From Ochotona curzoniae (Eukaryota > Chordata > Mammalia > Lagomorpha > Ochotonidae), in NCBI RefSeq assembly GCF_017591425.1, contig NW_024467121.1, forward strand, positions 22,642,707-22,706,706: 64,000 bases of DNA. Reading direction: 5' to 3'. How positions within the stretch are numbered: the stretch's first letter is position 1; each line of letters starts with the position of its first letter. The translations under genes and the position numbers were made by a program. Under the pieces are notes generated by a model. That model was not told the DNA's origin. It searched no databases and saw nothing but the letters and a program-made list of their open reading frames with translations. Positions 1 to 10,988 of the stretch are shown here, one piece after another.

Positions 1-870
1 CAGGGAGTGGGAGGAAGTTCTGAAACAAAACAGAGCAACCCTGAGAACCATGCAGGTGTAAATCTAAAAACATGGTGGTGTTTTGTCCCAGGTCCTACCT
101 TAGCTGGATGTCCACGGTTGTAGAAAGTGCTGTCTGTGGCAGGGGACACTGGGGAAGAGCGAGCGTGCCCCTGTCAGTTTCTGGCTGTGTTTGGTGTTCT
201 GATCATGGCCTTTCCAAGTGCAGCTGCAGTCGCTCACGCTGACATGGCAGGTAACTGGCATGGAAGGAACACCTGTTTCGGCATCAGAACTACCCGGCAC
301 ACGTCACAACGCTGGTGCCTGCTTGTTGTATAGCCTAATGCAAATTTCTAACTTGCGTGACTTGGTTTTCTGATCTGTAAAAATGGAGGCCACAGCCGCC
401 CTTGGCTAAATTCCTGCCACATCTCAGGTGTTCTGAGAGCTTGTTGACTGTGCAAGGGGGCTGCATTGCCTGGGTTTACAGAGGAGGATGCAAAGGCCCA
501 GTTAGGGCAAGTGTCTGGCCAAGCTCGCACAGCTGCAGAGCTGAGCCCAAGGTGCCACAAAAGGCCCTTGGGTCCCATCCCCAGCAATGATAGAAACCCC
601 AGGGCCAGAAACAATGTGAGACAGTGCTAGTTTTGACACGATGGCTAGTATTTTGAGTGTCATTATTTCAAAGGAGTCTTTAAGAGTATTGGGGTAATTC
701 AAGATGTTTTTATTCATGGAAGAACTTTTTTTTGTTTTTCTGGTCAAGATTGATCTAATTTTAACTTGAGAGTGAACTGAAGATTTCAGTGCATGTTTTC
801 TTTATAGCAGTCTTCTGTGCAGCATCTCTTTTGCATTTAGAACAGGGTATTAGTGTTTGAGAGTGATTAA
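1..870. other. Unassigned DNA with possible MIR traces
   Basis: No gene is supported. The part at about 455-560 reads like an antisense MIR core: 'gtttacagaggaggatgcaaaggc' style, then 'gctcgcacagctgcagagctgagccc', which resembles the conserved 'acacagctagtaagtggcagagc' block. A second hint, 'ttggttttctgatctgtaaaa' at 363-383, resembles sense MIR. The rest shows nothing recognisable. Confidence 0.4.
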
Positions 871-1181
871 AACAAGATTTATTAATTTCTATTGGAAAGG
901 CAGATTTACAGAGAGAAGGAGAGGCAGAGAGAAATATCATCCATCTGCTGCTTCCCTCTGTAAGTGGCCACAGCAGCTGGAGCTGAGCCGATCTAAAGCC
1001 AGGAGCCAGAAGATTCTGCTGGGTCTCTTACTTGGATGTAGGGTCCCAAGGCTTTGGGCTTGCTTTCTCAGGCCACAAGCAGGGAGCTGGGTGGGAAGTG
1101 GAGCAGCCAGGACATGAACTGGTGTCCCTATGGGATCCTGGTGCTTGCAAGTGGAGCATCTTGGGCCATTGTGCCAGGCCC
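871..1181 (-). mobile_element. CSINE, older copy, nearly full length
   Basis: Reads in antisense from the A-rich tail end (attggaaaggcagatttacagagag) through the 'aagccaggagc' and 'gggagctgg' blocks to the head complement 'ccattgtgccaggccc'. It lacks the clean CpG positions of the young subfamily, so it is an older insertion. Confidence 0.85.
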
Positions 1182-1292
1182 AAGAATGATTTTTCAAAAA
1201 CACAATATATTAAGTCATAACCTTTTCACTGGCAGCAGTATAAACTAATGAAAAATATTTTAAAAAGAACAGACAAAAGGAGAGGAGGGTAA

Positions 1293-1537
1293 GACTTGCA
1301 GCATCAGGGGCAAGTGTGTGCCGTGAAGCCATGTGTCACCCCTGTGGAGGGTCTGCGTTCGAGTTGTGGCTGTGCTGCGGACTTCCTGTTCAGGCTGACC
1401 CTGGGAGGCAGCAGGTGAGGGTCCCCGCCGCCCACTGGGGAGTCACCAGAAACCATGGAGTCCCTGGCTCTGGTGTGGGGTGTGCTGAGTGAACCACACA
1501 TGGAAGATCTCTCTGCTTCTGTTTATCTTCCAAATAA
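1293..1537 (+). mobile_element. Degenerate SINE, sense
   Basis: Recognised only from its 3' half: 'ggagtcaccagaaaccatgg...ctgagtgaacca', then 'gaagatctctctgcttctg' and 'cttccaaataagtaaa'. The 5' half is too diverged to place the boundary well. Confidence 0.45.
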
Positions 1538-1848
1538 GTAAAATAATTTTATTTTTCAATTTGAAAGACAGATTTTACTGAGGGAAGGAGAGAGAGGGCT
1601 CTTGTATCTGCTTGTTCAGTCTCCAATAGCCAGAGCTGAGCTGATCCAAGGTTGGGAGCTAGGAGCTCCTTCCACATCTCCCACATGGAGATGTGCAGGG
1701 ACCAAAGACTGGGACTATCCACTGCTTTCCCAGGCAATAAGCAGGGAGCTGGATGAGAAGTGGAGCAGCTGAGACATGAATCGACATTCTTTTGGAATGC
1801 TGGCACAATAGGGCATAGGATTAGCATGCCATTCCACCATACTAACCT
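1538..1848 (-). mobile_element. Old CSINE abutting the preceding sense copy
   Basis: Antisense tail 'tttttcaatttgaaagacagatttt' is followed by 'gagctgagctgatccaagg', 'ctttcccaggcaataagcagggagctgg' and a decayed head. It is tail to tail with the upstream sense SINE, so A-rich ends are merged at the join. Confidence 0.75.
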
Positions 1849-1877
1849 CCCAAAAAAGTACCTTTAAAAAAATTCAA

Positions 1878-2208
1878 GGGCTCAGCGCGGTGGCCTAGCA
1901 GCTAAAATCCTCGCCTTACTCTTACCAGGATCCCATATGGGCACCAGTTCTAATCCCAACAGTTCCACTTCCCATCCAGCTCCCTGCTTGTGGCCTGGGA
2001 AGGCAGTGGAGGATGGCCCAAAGCCTTAGGATCCTGCAAGCGTGTGGGAGACCTGGAGGAGGTTTCTGGCTCCTGGCTTCAGATTGGCACAGCACTGGCC
2101 ATTGTGGTCACTAAGGGAGTCACTAAGGGCCATTGTGGTCACTAAGATATCCTCTCTGTCTCTCTTCCTCTCTGCATATCTGACTTTGTAAGAAAAAAAA
2201 AATTAAAT
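1878..2208 (+). mobile_element. Young CSINE, sense, with a small internal duplication
   Basis: Head 'ggctcagcgcggtggcctagcagc' and B-box-like 'gttctaatccc' are intact, and it ends in 'ctgactttgtaag' plus an A-run. Within the 3' third, 'ccattgtggtcactaag' (2099-2115) recurs at 2131-2147, so this copy carries a tandem duplication of about 30 bp. Confidence 0.9.
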
Positions 2209-3840
2209 AGCAACACACATATACAAAGTCATTTGACTTCTCAGCCTTGGAAATTCTGCCTGTCAAAAAGTGTGCAACAAGTTGACACTAAAATGTTCTC
2301 CATTGGCTCTCTCTCCTTCCCCAAAGCTCAAACAATCCAGCATTGAACAAGACAGACGTGGTCCCATCCCAAGAGAGAGGAGATAGGCTCAGGCATACAC
2401 AATAGGGAAAGATGGCAGTGCTGTTGTGTCATGTCTCGGGCTCAGGTTAGCACTTGTGACTACTTTGTTAGGTCTTTTTAGTCTTGGGAGAAGCCAGGTA
2501 CTGGGTGATAAGTAGCCTTACTCTTGCAGGTGTCTGTGGTTAAACCACCAGGAATTGCATCCAGTGACCGAGAAGAGTGAGGCACACACAGACAGTGGAC
2601 GGCAAGGAGTAAGGAAAGTTAGCTAAGCAAAAACAGAAAGCAAACTTGTGCTAAGCTGCCACAGGGAGCGAGGTTCGGAGCAGGAATGCCTTAGAGGAAG
2701 TTGTCCGGGCAGGGGTCTGTATCTGGGGGTCCAGGGTAAGTTGGTACAGAGCTTCACAAATACGCCCGTCAGTCACCGCTGACCCTCTCCTCGCTGGGCG
2801 GGCTGGTGTCTGGAGCTGGAAGGGTCTGCCTGTAACCGCATCCTATTTACAAATTCATCTAGCTTGTTTTTGAGTAGCGAGGCATCTTGCTCCAGGCATG
2901 TCATTTCTGTAAATTAGGCTTGCATTTCTTCTTCCAAGTCAGGCTTAGGCTGACAGGTCCTTGACAGTCTCCCTTGGACCCTGTTCACTGCTGTGGGGAG
3001 GTGTGAAAACCCACCTATAACAGTGTGGCTACTGGGGCTGAGAGTAAAGTCTCCTGCGGGGGAGAACCTGCATGTCCTGCAGAGGCGAGTGAAATAACAA
3101 ATGCATGCTGTGTCCAGCTGCTGAACTGGAAGGTAATTTGTGCATGAAACAGTGCAGAACTGCTCCCTCCTCAACTCTTTCGTTGGGTGCTTCTCCCTGC
3201 AGCCATGGAAAGCTTGTAACAGCCAGAGAAACCAGTTGAGCATTCTTCTGTGAGGTGAGACCCAGGTGGCTCAGTGTTGCTGGCAAAACCGAAACAATGC
3301 AAAAGAGGGCTCCTAGTTTCCCAGGGTCCTGGAGCCCCTCAGCCCTCTCCAATGCACTCACACCCATGAAGTCTTCCCTGGGCCTCCCAAGCTGAGGTTG
3401 CTGGCGATCTCTGTGATGACAAAGCCACTGGCAGCCGAAAGGAGCAAACATTTGAGAGTATTTCATCAGGTGCGCAGAAAAATGGAATCAAAATATGCAT
3501 CTCCATCAACTTCCTGAAAGTCCTCCAGGGGTGTGGCAGGGAACAGTGTGGGACGTGACTGGGTACTCAGCTTTCACACTCAGCTCATGGTCACGCCTGC
3601 TCCCTCACCCACCCAGGATCACCAGGAAGGACATAACAGGCATCCCTTAGCTCAAAATATTTCAGTATGGATTTCCAAAGCACATAAACTCTCAGTGGTC
3701 ATGTTCAAGTTGCCACTCCAACTCACCCACCATGCGGTGACTTGTTGAACCTGTACCTCATTCAGCTTGAAGATACCAGTCTTCCTGGGTGTTCCACAAA
3801 CTGTACTTTATTATTATTATTTAATTATTATTTTGTTTTA
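2209..3840. other. Unassigned single-copy-looking DNA
   Basis: No SINE, L1 or LTR signature is visible. The overlapping antisense frames around 2914-3466 have no recognisable domain and no conserved-looking start, so they are not called as genes. A pure AT stretch at 3808-3850 leads into the next SINE. Confidence 0.5.
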
Positions 3841-4167
3841 TATTTATTATTTTATTTTTATTGGAAAGTCAGATATACAAAGAAGAGAGACAGAGAGAAA
3901 GATCTTCCGCCCGATGATTCACTCCCCAAGCAGCCACAATGGCTGGAGCTGCACCAATCTGCAGCCAGGAGCCAGGAACTTCCTCCAGGTCTCCCACACG
4001 GATGCAGGGTCCCAAGGGTTTTGACCATCTTCGACTGCTTTCCCAGGCCACAAGCAGGGAGCTGGATGGAAAGAGGAGCTGTCGGGATTAGAACCAGCGC
4101 CCATATGGGATCCTGGTGAGTGCAAGGTGAGGACTTTAGATGATAGGCTACCTACCGCACTGGGCCA
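3841..4167 (-). mobile_element. CSINE, younger subfamily
   Basis: Carries the diagnostic 'agatatacaaagaagagagacagagagaaagatcttccgcccgatg' type tail region and 'attagaaccagcgcccatatgggatcc'. The head complement ends at 'gcactgggcc'. Confidence 0.9.
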
Positions 4168-4182
4168 TGACTTTATTATTAT

Positions 4183-4504
4183 TAAACATTTATTTAATGT
4201 TTTTATTGGAAAGGCAGTATTACAAGAGAGAAGGAGACACAGAAGGATCTTCCATCTGATTCACTCCTCAAGTGGCTGCAAAGGCTAGAGCTGTGCCAAT
4301 CCGAAGTCAGGAGCCAGGAGCTTCTTCTGGTCTCCCAAGCGGGTGCAGGGTCCCAAGACTTTGGGCCATCCTTGACTGCTTTCCCAGGTCATTGGCAGGG
4401 AGCTGGATGGGAAGTGGAGCAGCCAGAACATGAATTGGTGCCCCCTATGGGATCCCGGCGATTGCAAGGTAAGGACTTGAGCCATTGATCCATTGTGCCT
4501 GGCC
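4183..4504 (-). mobile_element. CSINE, intermediate age
   Basis: Complete from 'tttttattggaaaggcagtattac' to 'ccattgtgcctggcc'. It starts within 16 bases of the previous copy, in the same direction. Confidence 0.88.
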
Positions 4505-4518
4505 AAAGAGTAGTTTTT

Positions 4519-4727
4519 AAAATAGACTTACTTATTATTTAAAAATCAGAGAGAGAGAGAGATCTTCTCTTTCACTGGATTTACTGTTCAAATGCCTTCA
4601 ACAACCAGGGCTGGGGCAGGCTGAAGTCAGGAGCCAAGAGGTGCTGTACCTCCCAGGGTGCACATTACTGGGTGCTGGGACTTGAGCCAGGCACTCTGGT
4701 ATTACAACTGGTGGTTCAACCCACCCC
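4519..4727 (-). mobile_element. Old SINE, internally shortened
   Basis: Retains '(ga)n gatcttctct', 'caaccagggctggggcaggctgaagtcaggagcc' and 'gacttgagccaggcac', but the central 'ctttcccaggccacaagcagg' block is missing, so roughly 100 bp is deleted. Confidence 0.7.
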
Positions 4728-4762
4728 TAAGAAGCCCTTGTTTTACTTATTTTTTATTTTAA

Positions 4763-5012
4763 AATAAAAATTATTTATTTTTGGAAAGGCAGATTTACAG
4801 AGACAAGGAAAGATCTACCATCCGCTGGTTCACTCCCCAAATGGCTGCAACGGCTGGAGCTGAGCCCATCTGATCTGAAGCCAGGAGCTTCTTGTAGGTC
4901 TCTCACGTGGGTGCAAGCCAAAGTGAAACAGCCAGCTCACAAACTGGTGTCCACATGGGATGCTGGCATCACAGGTGGTGGCTTTACCAACTATGCCATA
5001 ATGTCAGCCCCC
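4763..5012 (-). mobile_element. CSINE with a central deletion
   Basis: Tail and middle ('ggaaaggcagatttacagagac', 'ccgctggttcactccccaaatggctgcaacgg') jump from 'cacgtgggtgcaa' to 'gccaaagtgaaacagcc', which loses the 'aagcagggagctgg' segment. The head decays into 'gccataatgtcagcccc'. Confidence 0.8.
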
Positions 5013-6124
5013 GTCTAAAAAGCATTTTCAAGCAATTTATTGGAAACAGCTGATTGTGGTAGGTGAGTGTAACAAATTTTCATTGTTAAACTCATTCTTT
5101 GGATTCATTCTGTCTCCCTTCTGGGTGAAACGATAGCTGGATCCCTTAGATTTTTGCTCTCTGTCTTGTATCGAGAACAATTTCAAATTCTTTTAAGTTC
5201 TAGAGAAACTCCACGTGTATTTACTTTCTAAATTTCTCCCTTCTCAAGCCTGGGAACCTGGCAGCTGTTTCCTGGGCCCACGAGGCTGGTCCCAGGGACT
5301 GTGTACGGGAGACAGCGCTGTTTGAAAGGCAGGTTGCACTGGTGTTTGCTGATGGTTGTTGTCGGCTAGGCGGTGGGCACGGACTTGAACCCTTCTAGCC
5401 CCCAGCTCCGTCAGGCAGTTCTTGGTACTGCTGTTAGATGCGGTCCTCAGTGGCTGCCGGCCAGGTGGCCCTCATCCCTTCCCCAAGTAGGAGTGGGGAG
5501 GGGGCAGGCACACACAGCCCACAGGAGGTCCCCAGCTACAGCACAAGGCTGCCTGAGGCTGGGCCAGGGAATGTGGCAGGTCCTGTGGCTGGTCTTGTCT
5601 GCCTAGGCGTGTGGTTCACTGCTGCCTGGCCTGGTGCAGCCCTAGCTGAGCTGCTGACCTCAGAAAGGGGTTATCTGTGTTACAGAGGCCTCCTGATTGT
5701 TCACTTGCAAATTATTTGAACAATTTTCTAGTCCAAGTGCTTGAGTGAACTTAAGGCAAATGTGGTCTAGTAACATGAAAAGGTAATTATTATAAAGTTT
5801 GAATTATGATTAAAACAGCAGTCTGGCTTTCATTGCATTGGTCAGAATGAGATTTTGATGTGGTTTATACCACTTTACCATTGGTGCTTTCTAATTAAGA
5901 CCGGATAGGTCAACAAAGTACCTCTGGGGGTGTGTTCCTCTAAGCCCGATGGAATCACCGCCCCACCTTCCCAGCTGCTGCCTTCCCCAGGTAACTTACC
6001 CGAGTCTGTGGAATTTCCCCTGGGTTGCGTTTGGCTGGGAGATGTCTATTGTATCACCCAACTTGCCCCTCTGCCTCTCTTATGCTCTATGCTCCAGGTA
6101 GCCCTAGGCGCTTGTGTAACCTCA
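5013..6124. other. Unassigned DNA
   Basis: No recognisable repeat or gene. The overlapping frames at 5373-5719 and 5930-6337 run into SINE sequence or carry no domain. The segment 5400-5640 is G+C-richer than its surroundings but poor in CpG. Confidence 0.45.
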
Positions 6125-6174
6125 GATTTTATTTATTTTTTCTTTTTTACTTATTTTTTGTTGGAAAGTCAGAT

Positions 6175-6212
<38 letters not shown>

Positions 6213-6455
6213 CTTCCATCTGCTGGTTTCACTCCCCAAGTGGCCACAACAGCCGGTGGTGCACTGATCCGAAGCCAGGAGCTTCTTCTGGGTCTCCCAC
6301 ACAGGTACAGGGTCCCAAGGCTTTGGGCCGTCCTTGACTGCTTTCTCAGGCTACAAGCAGGGAGCTGGATGAGAAGTGGGGCTGCCAAGATTAGAACTGG
6401 GATCCTGTGCATGCAAGGTGAGGACTTTAGCCACTAAGCTACCATCCTGGGCCTG
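6125..6455 (-). mobile_element. CSINE with an expanded (GA)n tail tract
   Basis: Standard antisense CSINE. The purine tract after 'cagatttac' has become a pure (GA)n microsatellite of about 30 bases at 6180-6210. The head complement ends at 'ccatcctgggcctg'. Confidence 0.9.
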
Positions 6456-6483
6456 CCAATAAAAATATGTTTTAAAAAATTAT

Positions 6484-6602
6484 GAGCCCAGCGCTGTGGC
6501 CTAGCGGCTAAGTCCTTGCCTTGCACGCACCAGGATCCCATATGGGTGCCGGTTCTAATCCCGGCAGTCCTGTTTCCCATCTAGCTCTCTGTGTTGTGCC
6601 AG
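6484..6602 (+). mobile_element. CSINE 5' half only
   Basis: Good head ('gcccagcgctgtggcctagcggc') and 'ggttctaatcccggc', then it stops in 'ctctgtgttgtgcc' just before an LTR. The expected remainder is absent on the far side of that LTR, so this is a 3'-truncated copy rather than a cleanly interrupted one. Confidence 0.85.
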
Positions 6603-6607
6603 GATTT

Positions 6608-7157
6608 TGTGATCCTCAGAAAATCATCAGGAGTCTGAAGTCAATGCAAACACATAAAGGTGATTTATTCAAAACTAACCTAAGCTTCCAGCCCAGCAGG
6701 ACGGGGGAGCAGCAGCAGGTGCCCTGGTAGGGGCCACTGCCACCGCCAAGGTGGCTGAAGCAGGAAAAACCTGCAGCAGAAGGCGCAGGAGAAGGTCCAA
6801 ACGAGAGAGATTCTTACACATTTCAGCACAATTCCATATAGTGATACAGTCAGGATTGGTCAGTTTATCTGTTAACTTTCAAAAAGAGCAAGTTAACAGG
6901 CTTCTATTGGCGGGTTTGAAGCAAGTTGCGAGCAGTTGCTGTAGACGCTTTATCCGGATCGGCTTCCTAGCAGAGGGCAATAAACTGCGCCCCCTCGTGG
7001 CCTATGCGAGTAAGTAGCAGTGCAATCGTAATGTAAAGATGAAGCGTGAAGACTACCAAAACCCCACCGTGTGTCTGTTGCTGCGAGAATTTCGGCCATA
7101 GCACTCTGTGTACTGTTTTTAAGCCTTTTGCTGAAAATGTTAAACAGAAATGTGACA
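6608..7157 (-). mobile_element. Solo LTR of an endogenous retrovirus (gamma-like)
   Basis: Seen on the minus strand: it begins TGTCACATTT and ends GGATCACA, so the TG...CA termini are present. In order it carries a CCAAT motif (complement of 6855-6859), a TATA-like 'ctatatgg' (complement of 6834-6841) and an AATAAA (complement of 6664-6669) about 55 bases before the 3' end. This is the U3-R-U5 layout of a class I LTR. No gag, pol or env sequence adjoins it. Flanks (gattt / tttga) do not give a clean TSD. Identification as an LTR is inference from this architecture; the family is not named. Confidence 0.7.
6984..7002 (-). promoter_or_regulatory. CTCF-type motif inside the LTR U3
   Basis: On the minus strand the LTR contains GGCCACGAGGGGGCGCAGT, a near-perfect match to the vertebrate CTCF core (CCASNAGGGGGCGC). 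It lies about 145 bases upstream of the LTR TATA-like box. A motif match alone does not show binding. Confidence 0.55.
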
Positions 7158-7243
7158 TTTGATAAAAACAAGCAGATAGCTTAATGAATCATTGTTAAGA
7201 TGAAAACCTTTGTAACTATCTCCCAGATCAAGAGATAGAATTT

Positions 7244-7525
7244 GGGCTGGCGTTTGTGTAGACTAAGTGGACAATTATGGTGCCAGCACCCCACATCAGA
7301 ACACAGGTTTAAGTCTGAGTGGCTCCACTTCCGATCCAGCTCCCTGCAGATGCAACAGCAGATAGCCAAGAGATGGACCCCAGCAGCCCCGTAGGCGAGT
7401 GGGAGAGATCCTGACCCCTGGCTTTACCCAGGATCAGACTTGGACATGCTGGCCACGTGGGGAGGGAGGCAGCAGGTGGAAGATCTGTCTCTGCCTGTCA
7501 CTCTGCCTTTCAAAGAAATATTAGA
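7244..7525 (+). mobile_element. Old sense SINE
   Basis: Head 'gggctggcgtttgtgtagacta', middle 'cacttccgatccagctccctgc' and tail 'gcagcaggtggaagatctgtctctgcctgtc' followed by 'tttcaaagaaat'. Long-diverged, of the older CSINE type. Confidence 0.75.
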
Positions 7526-7617
7526 TTTTTGTCCCAACTATTCACAAGATCTTCCGTATGTCCCATCTCAATCATATCCTTCCCTAAACACTAGGAGTCA
7601 TGACAGCCACTTGCTTA

Positions 7618-9562
7618 TTTTTAAAATAATTTATTTTTGATGATGTTGACATAGTTGATGAGTGTGGGAAGAGTTGAGGACCAGGGGGAAATGAGCAAGA
7701 CTATTGTTTACACATCTTCTTTTTCTTCTTCCTGTGTCTGGAGGAGGAGGGGAGGACACACTGGGAGAGACCACGCCCAGAGCCTCAGTACCCAGTGTCA
7801 CCAGGGTCTCCGTTTCAGGGCATGTTTTGAGGGTTTTGCTCAAGTGGTTTCCATAATTCTGAGATGCTGCTGAGAGTGCTGCTCCAAGGATGAGGAAATC
7901 TTTGCAAGGTCAATTAGCTGACATAATCCATCTCAGAGTCTCCATTCTCCCGGAATTTGCTGACAAGCTTCACTGGGGTAGTTGATCGATTTGTTCTGCC
8001 TTTCTTCCTCTGCAAACCAATGGGTGCTGCGCCCCCCTCCCCTTTCCAACCCTGCCCATCACACACTTGGCCCTCACGTACACCAGGGGGACCTGCAACC
8101 CAGTCAGAGCAACCCCTAAAACTCCCACTGGACCAGCCCCCAGCTCTGGTTCATGTGCCAGCCTGCATGTGCAGCGGATGGTCTGGGTCTGTCCCACATC
8201 CCATTCAGATCTTGTATACATCATTGGGCATGATGCCTAACTTAACCAAACCGACTCTATCCGCCAGCCCACACTCATGCCAGTGGGTGCCACCACCTGT
8301 CCGGCCAGGCCCGTCCCCAGTCCTGGTTATCATGCTCACAGGTAGGAGTGGCATCCCATCAGAAGGCTGCCCATATCCTCTCCACTGGACCCACTCCATG
8401 CCCTGGGTCTTGCACTCTCCAGGTGGTTCTGTAGTCTAGCTTGACAGGACTTGCCCCCAGTCCTAGCAGTTGCCAGCTGATGCTGTGGCAAAACCCAATC
8501 AGCCTGTCCATACTCTGGCTCAGGCATGTACTAGTGGATACAGTTGGCTAGCCCAACTCACATGCAGGCAGGCCAACAGGTGCTGTAGCCCGCCCAGCCT
8601 GGTCTTCCCCTAGTCCCAACTCTCATGCTCACCAGCTGGAGCAGTAGGTGCTGTGGCCCAGTCTGGCATGGACCATTTAGCCTGACATTTGCCAGTGGGT
8701 GGTGTAGCCTGGCCTGGCCCAGTCTGCCCCTGTTCCAGCTCATACTGGTGGGTGTTGTCACCTCACCTGGTGCAGTCAGCCTCTAGTCCTGGCCCTAATG
8801 TAAATTGGCCGATGCTGTGGCCAGACTCACCCTGTCCTGCACCCCATCCTGGTTCTCATATCTGCCAGTGAGTGTTATGAACTGGTCCAGCCTGACCTGC
8901 CCCTGTACCTGAGCCACACATTTGCTGGCAGGACCTGTACCCTGACAAAGGAGTTCTCCAACCAGGCTCCTCTATTGGGTCTCCTCCCAGTGGCAGATCT
9001 CTCACACACATTGGTGGGTCCTTGGCCTGAGCTGACTTAGTCCACCTCCTATCCTGGCTGGAAAAGTAACTTTGCCCAATTGTCCCACACCCAATGTGTT
9101 TCTTACTGTTGGGTGTTACAGCCCAGCCACACCTAGTCTGTGCCAACACAGCTCTAATGTGGCCCAGTGGGAGCCGAAACCTAGCCCAGCCCATTCTACT
9201 CCTACTCTGACTCTCATGAGCACAGTGGGATCTGTCGGGCTTCAGACCCAGTCCACACCCATGCTGAGGGTCACTGCAGCCATGTCCAGCCCAGACTACT
9301 ACCCCCAATCCAGCTCTCGTGATTACCAGTGGGAACCACAAACCATCCAGGGTGTCCTCTTAGCTCCCCAGCCAGGCCTGATTCCAGCCCAGATCTTGCG
9401 TGTGCCAGTGATTGCTCGACCCAGCTTGGCATAGTCCATCCCCTGTTTTGACCTTTGCCATCAGATGCTGTGGGCTGGCCTGACCTGACCCACCCCCAAT
9501 CTGAACTTTTACTGGCAAGTGCTACAGCCTGGCCCTGACTACTCCACTCCCATTTACTCTTT
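7618..9562 (-). mobile_element. Unrecognised retroelement, copy A (GC-rich VNTR-like body)
   Basis: Read on the minus strand, the 3' end is 'caactatgtcaacatcatc' followed by 'aaaaataaatt' and A-rich sequence, which includes AATAAA. The adjoining 400 bases are unique-looking. Further 5' the body is a string of degenerate units of about 60-75 bp built on a 'caccagtgggtgctgtggcccagcctgg' theme (as written on the plus strand). It aligns collinearly with copies B, C and D. No long reading frame with a recognisable domain is present, so it looks non-autonomous. I do not recognise the family. Confidence 0.75.
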
Positions 9563-9565
9563 TTT

Positions 9566-9893
9566 CACTCTTTTTTTTTTTTAAATTGCAAAGTCAGATA
9601 TACAGAGAGGGGGAGAGACAGAGAGGAAGATCTTCTGTCCGATGATTCACTCCCCAAGTGACCTCAATGGCAGGTGTTGTGCCAATCTGAAGCCAGGAGC
9701 CAGGAACTTCCTCCAGGTCTCCCATGTGGATGTAGGGTCCCAAGACTTTTAGGCTGTCCTCGACTGCTTTCCCAGGCCTCAAGCAGGGAGCTGGATGGGA
9801 AGTGGGGTTGCTGAGACTAGAACTGGTGCCCACATGGGATCCCGGGGCGTTCAAGGCGAGGACTTTAGCTGCTAGGCCACGCTGCCAGGCCCC
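9566..9893 (-). mobile_element. Young CSINE at the 5' edge of copy A
   Basis: T13 run, 'gcaaagtcagatatacagagag' and 'cttctgtccgatgattcactccccaag' are all subfamily-young signatures. The head complement ends 'ccacgctgccaggccc'. Confidence 0.92.
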
Positions 9894-10039
9894 CACTAAT
9901 TCAGTCTTAACTCTACCTGTAACTAGACAGGCAGTGGGGCCACTGCTTTGCTTTGCTGTGTCTGTGGCAGCAGCTCTGTTCACATCAGGTGTGCTAATGG
10001 CGGCCTTGCCCCTGTGGATGTTTGGGACAGCATCATTTG

Positions 10040-10287
10040 ATGTTAGGTGTGGGTGGCTCTATGCCTGGCTGGGAGGGAGTTCAGCAGCCTCCCCAGGCCC
10101 AGCTGACGTCAGGAGCCTGGCCTCCATCCAGGGGCCCAGACATGTGGGCCGTCTGCTGCTGCTCTCCCAGGGACATGAGCAGGGTGCTGGATCAGGGGCA
10201 CAGCAGCTGTGACTTGAGCTGGTGCTCATATGCGATGCCAGCGTTGCAGGGGGAGGCTTGACCTGCTGCGTCAGAGCAGGCCCTGAT
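10040..10287 (-). mobile_element. Old SINE, tail missing
   Basis: Keeps 'ctgctgctgctctcccagggacatgagcaggg', 'gtgacttgagctggtgctcatatgcgatgccagcgttgcag' and a decayed head. The A-rich end cannot be seen. Confidence 0.6.
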
Positions 10288-10988
10288 TTGAACTTCATGG
10301 ACCAGGCACACTCAGAGCAGTTAACCCACAGAGTGAAACTCTGCATGACAGATCAAGTCCACATGAGTGTCATTTCCTCTTTCAATGATACTCAGATTCC
10401 TTGAAGGGAAATGAGTGGCTGAGGGTAACTGTGTAACAATTACGTAAGTTACCTTGGCTGTAATGGCTAACTTTAATGTTATCACAATTGCCATACTGTT
10501 CACCCCAACTTTTCATTTCTGCTACTTGGTATTAGATATTCCCATTTCACAGATGAGGAAGCTGATCCCCGATGGTGAGGTGTCTAGTATGAGGTCCGAA
10601 GAGCAAGCAGCAGTGCAAACGACACATCTGGACGAAGCTGTCATTTTCTCTGAATGTGTTTGTGTCATTCCTATCCTTATTGCACAAGAGGAAACACACA
10701 CGTTTATCATATACCCGCTGTCTGGTTTTTTGCTTGGTGTTTTGCAGAATTTCCATGTTATTTAGCTTTATTCTAGGGGTAGGTAGGACTCCACCATTGT
10801 CAGCAGTTCATGATATTATTGCACATCTGACCACCAGGTGTCACCCTAGCACACTTGCACCTGTTTGTTCCACTGGCGAGTTACGAATTTACTAAATGCT
10901 GCAAGGACTAGGTAGTTCAGCTCATTTAAAGTCAGCGTATGACACATCTCAAAGCTGGCCAAAGATGGTACAGACTTAAAGGGGAGGA
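10288..10988. other. Unassigned DNA with a MIR relic
   Basis: At about 10528-10600 'ttcccatttcacagatgaggaagctga' matches an antisense MIR core. The rest is not recognised. A CTCF-like sequence sits at 10828-10846. Confidence 0.45.
10828..10846 (+). promoter_or_regulatory. Possible CTCF motif
   Basis: TGACCACCAGGTGTCACCC fits the CCACNAGG..GC core with mismatches in the 3' half. Weak call from motif alone. Confidence 0.3.

Noticed and set aside
3029..3466. 145-codon antisense frame
   Set aside because: No domain, overlaps another frame of similar length, no codon-usage or Kozak support visible.
7957..8439. 160-codon sense frame in repeat copy A
   Set aside because: Pro/Ser-rich product of repeat units, opposite in sense to the element; not conserved between copies.
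8856..9341. 161-codon antisense frame in repeat copy A
   Set aside because: Falls in the GC-rich repeat body, where stop codons are rare by composition; the frame is not kept in copies B and C.
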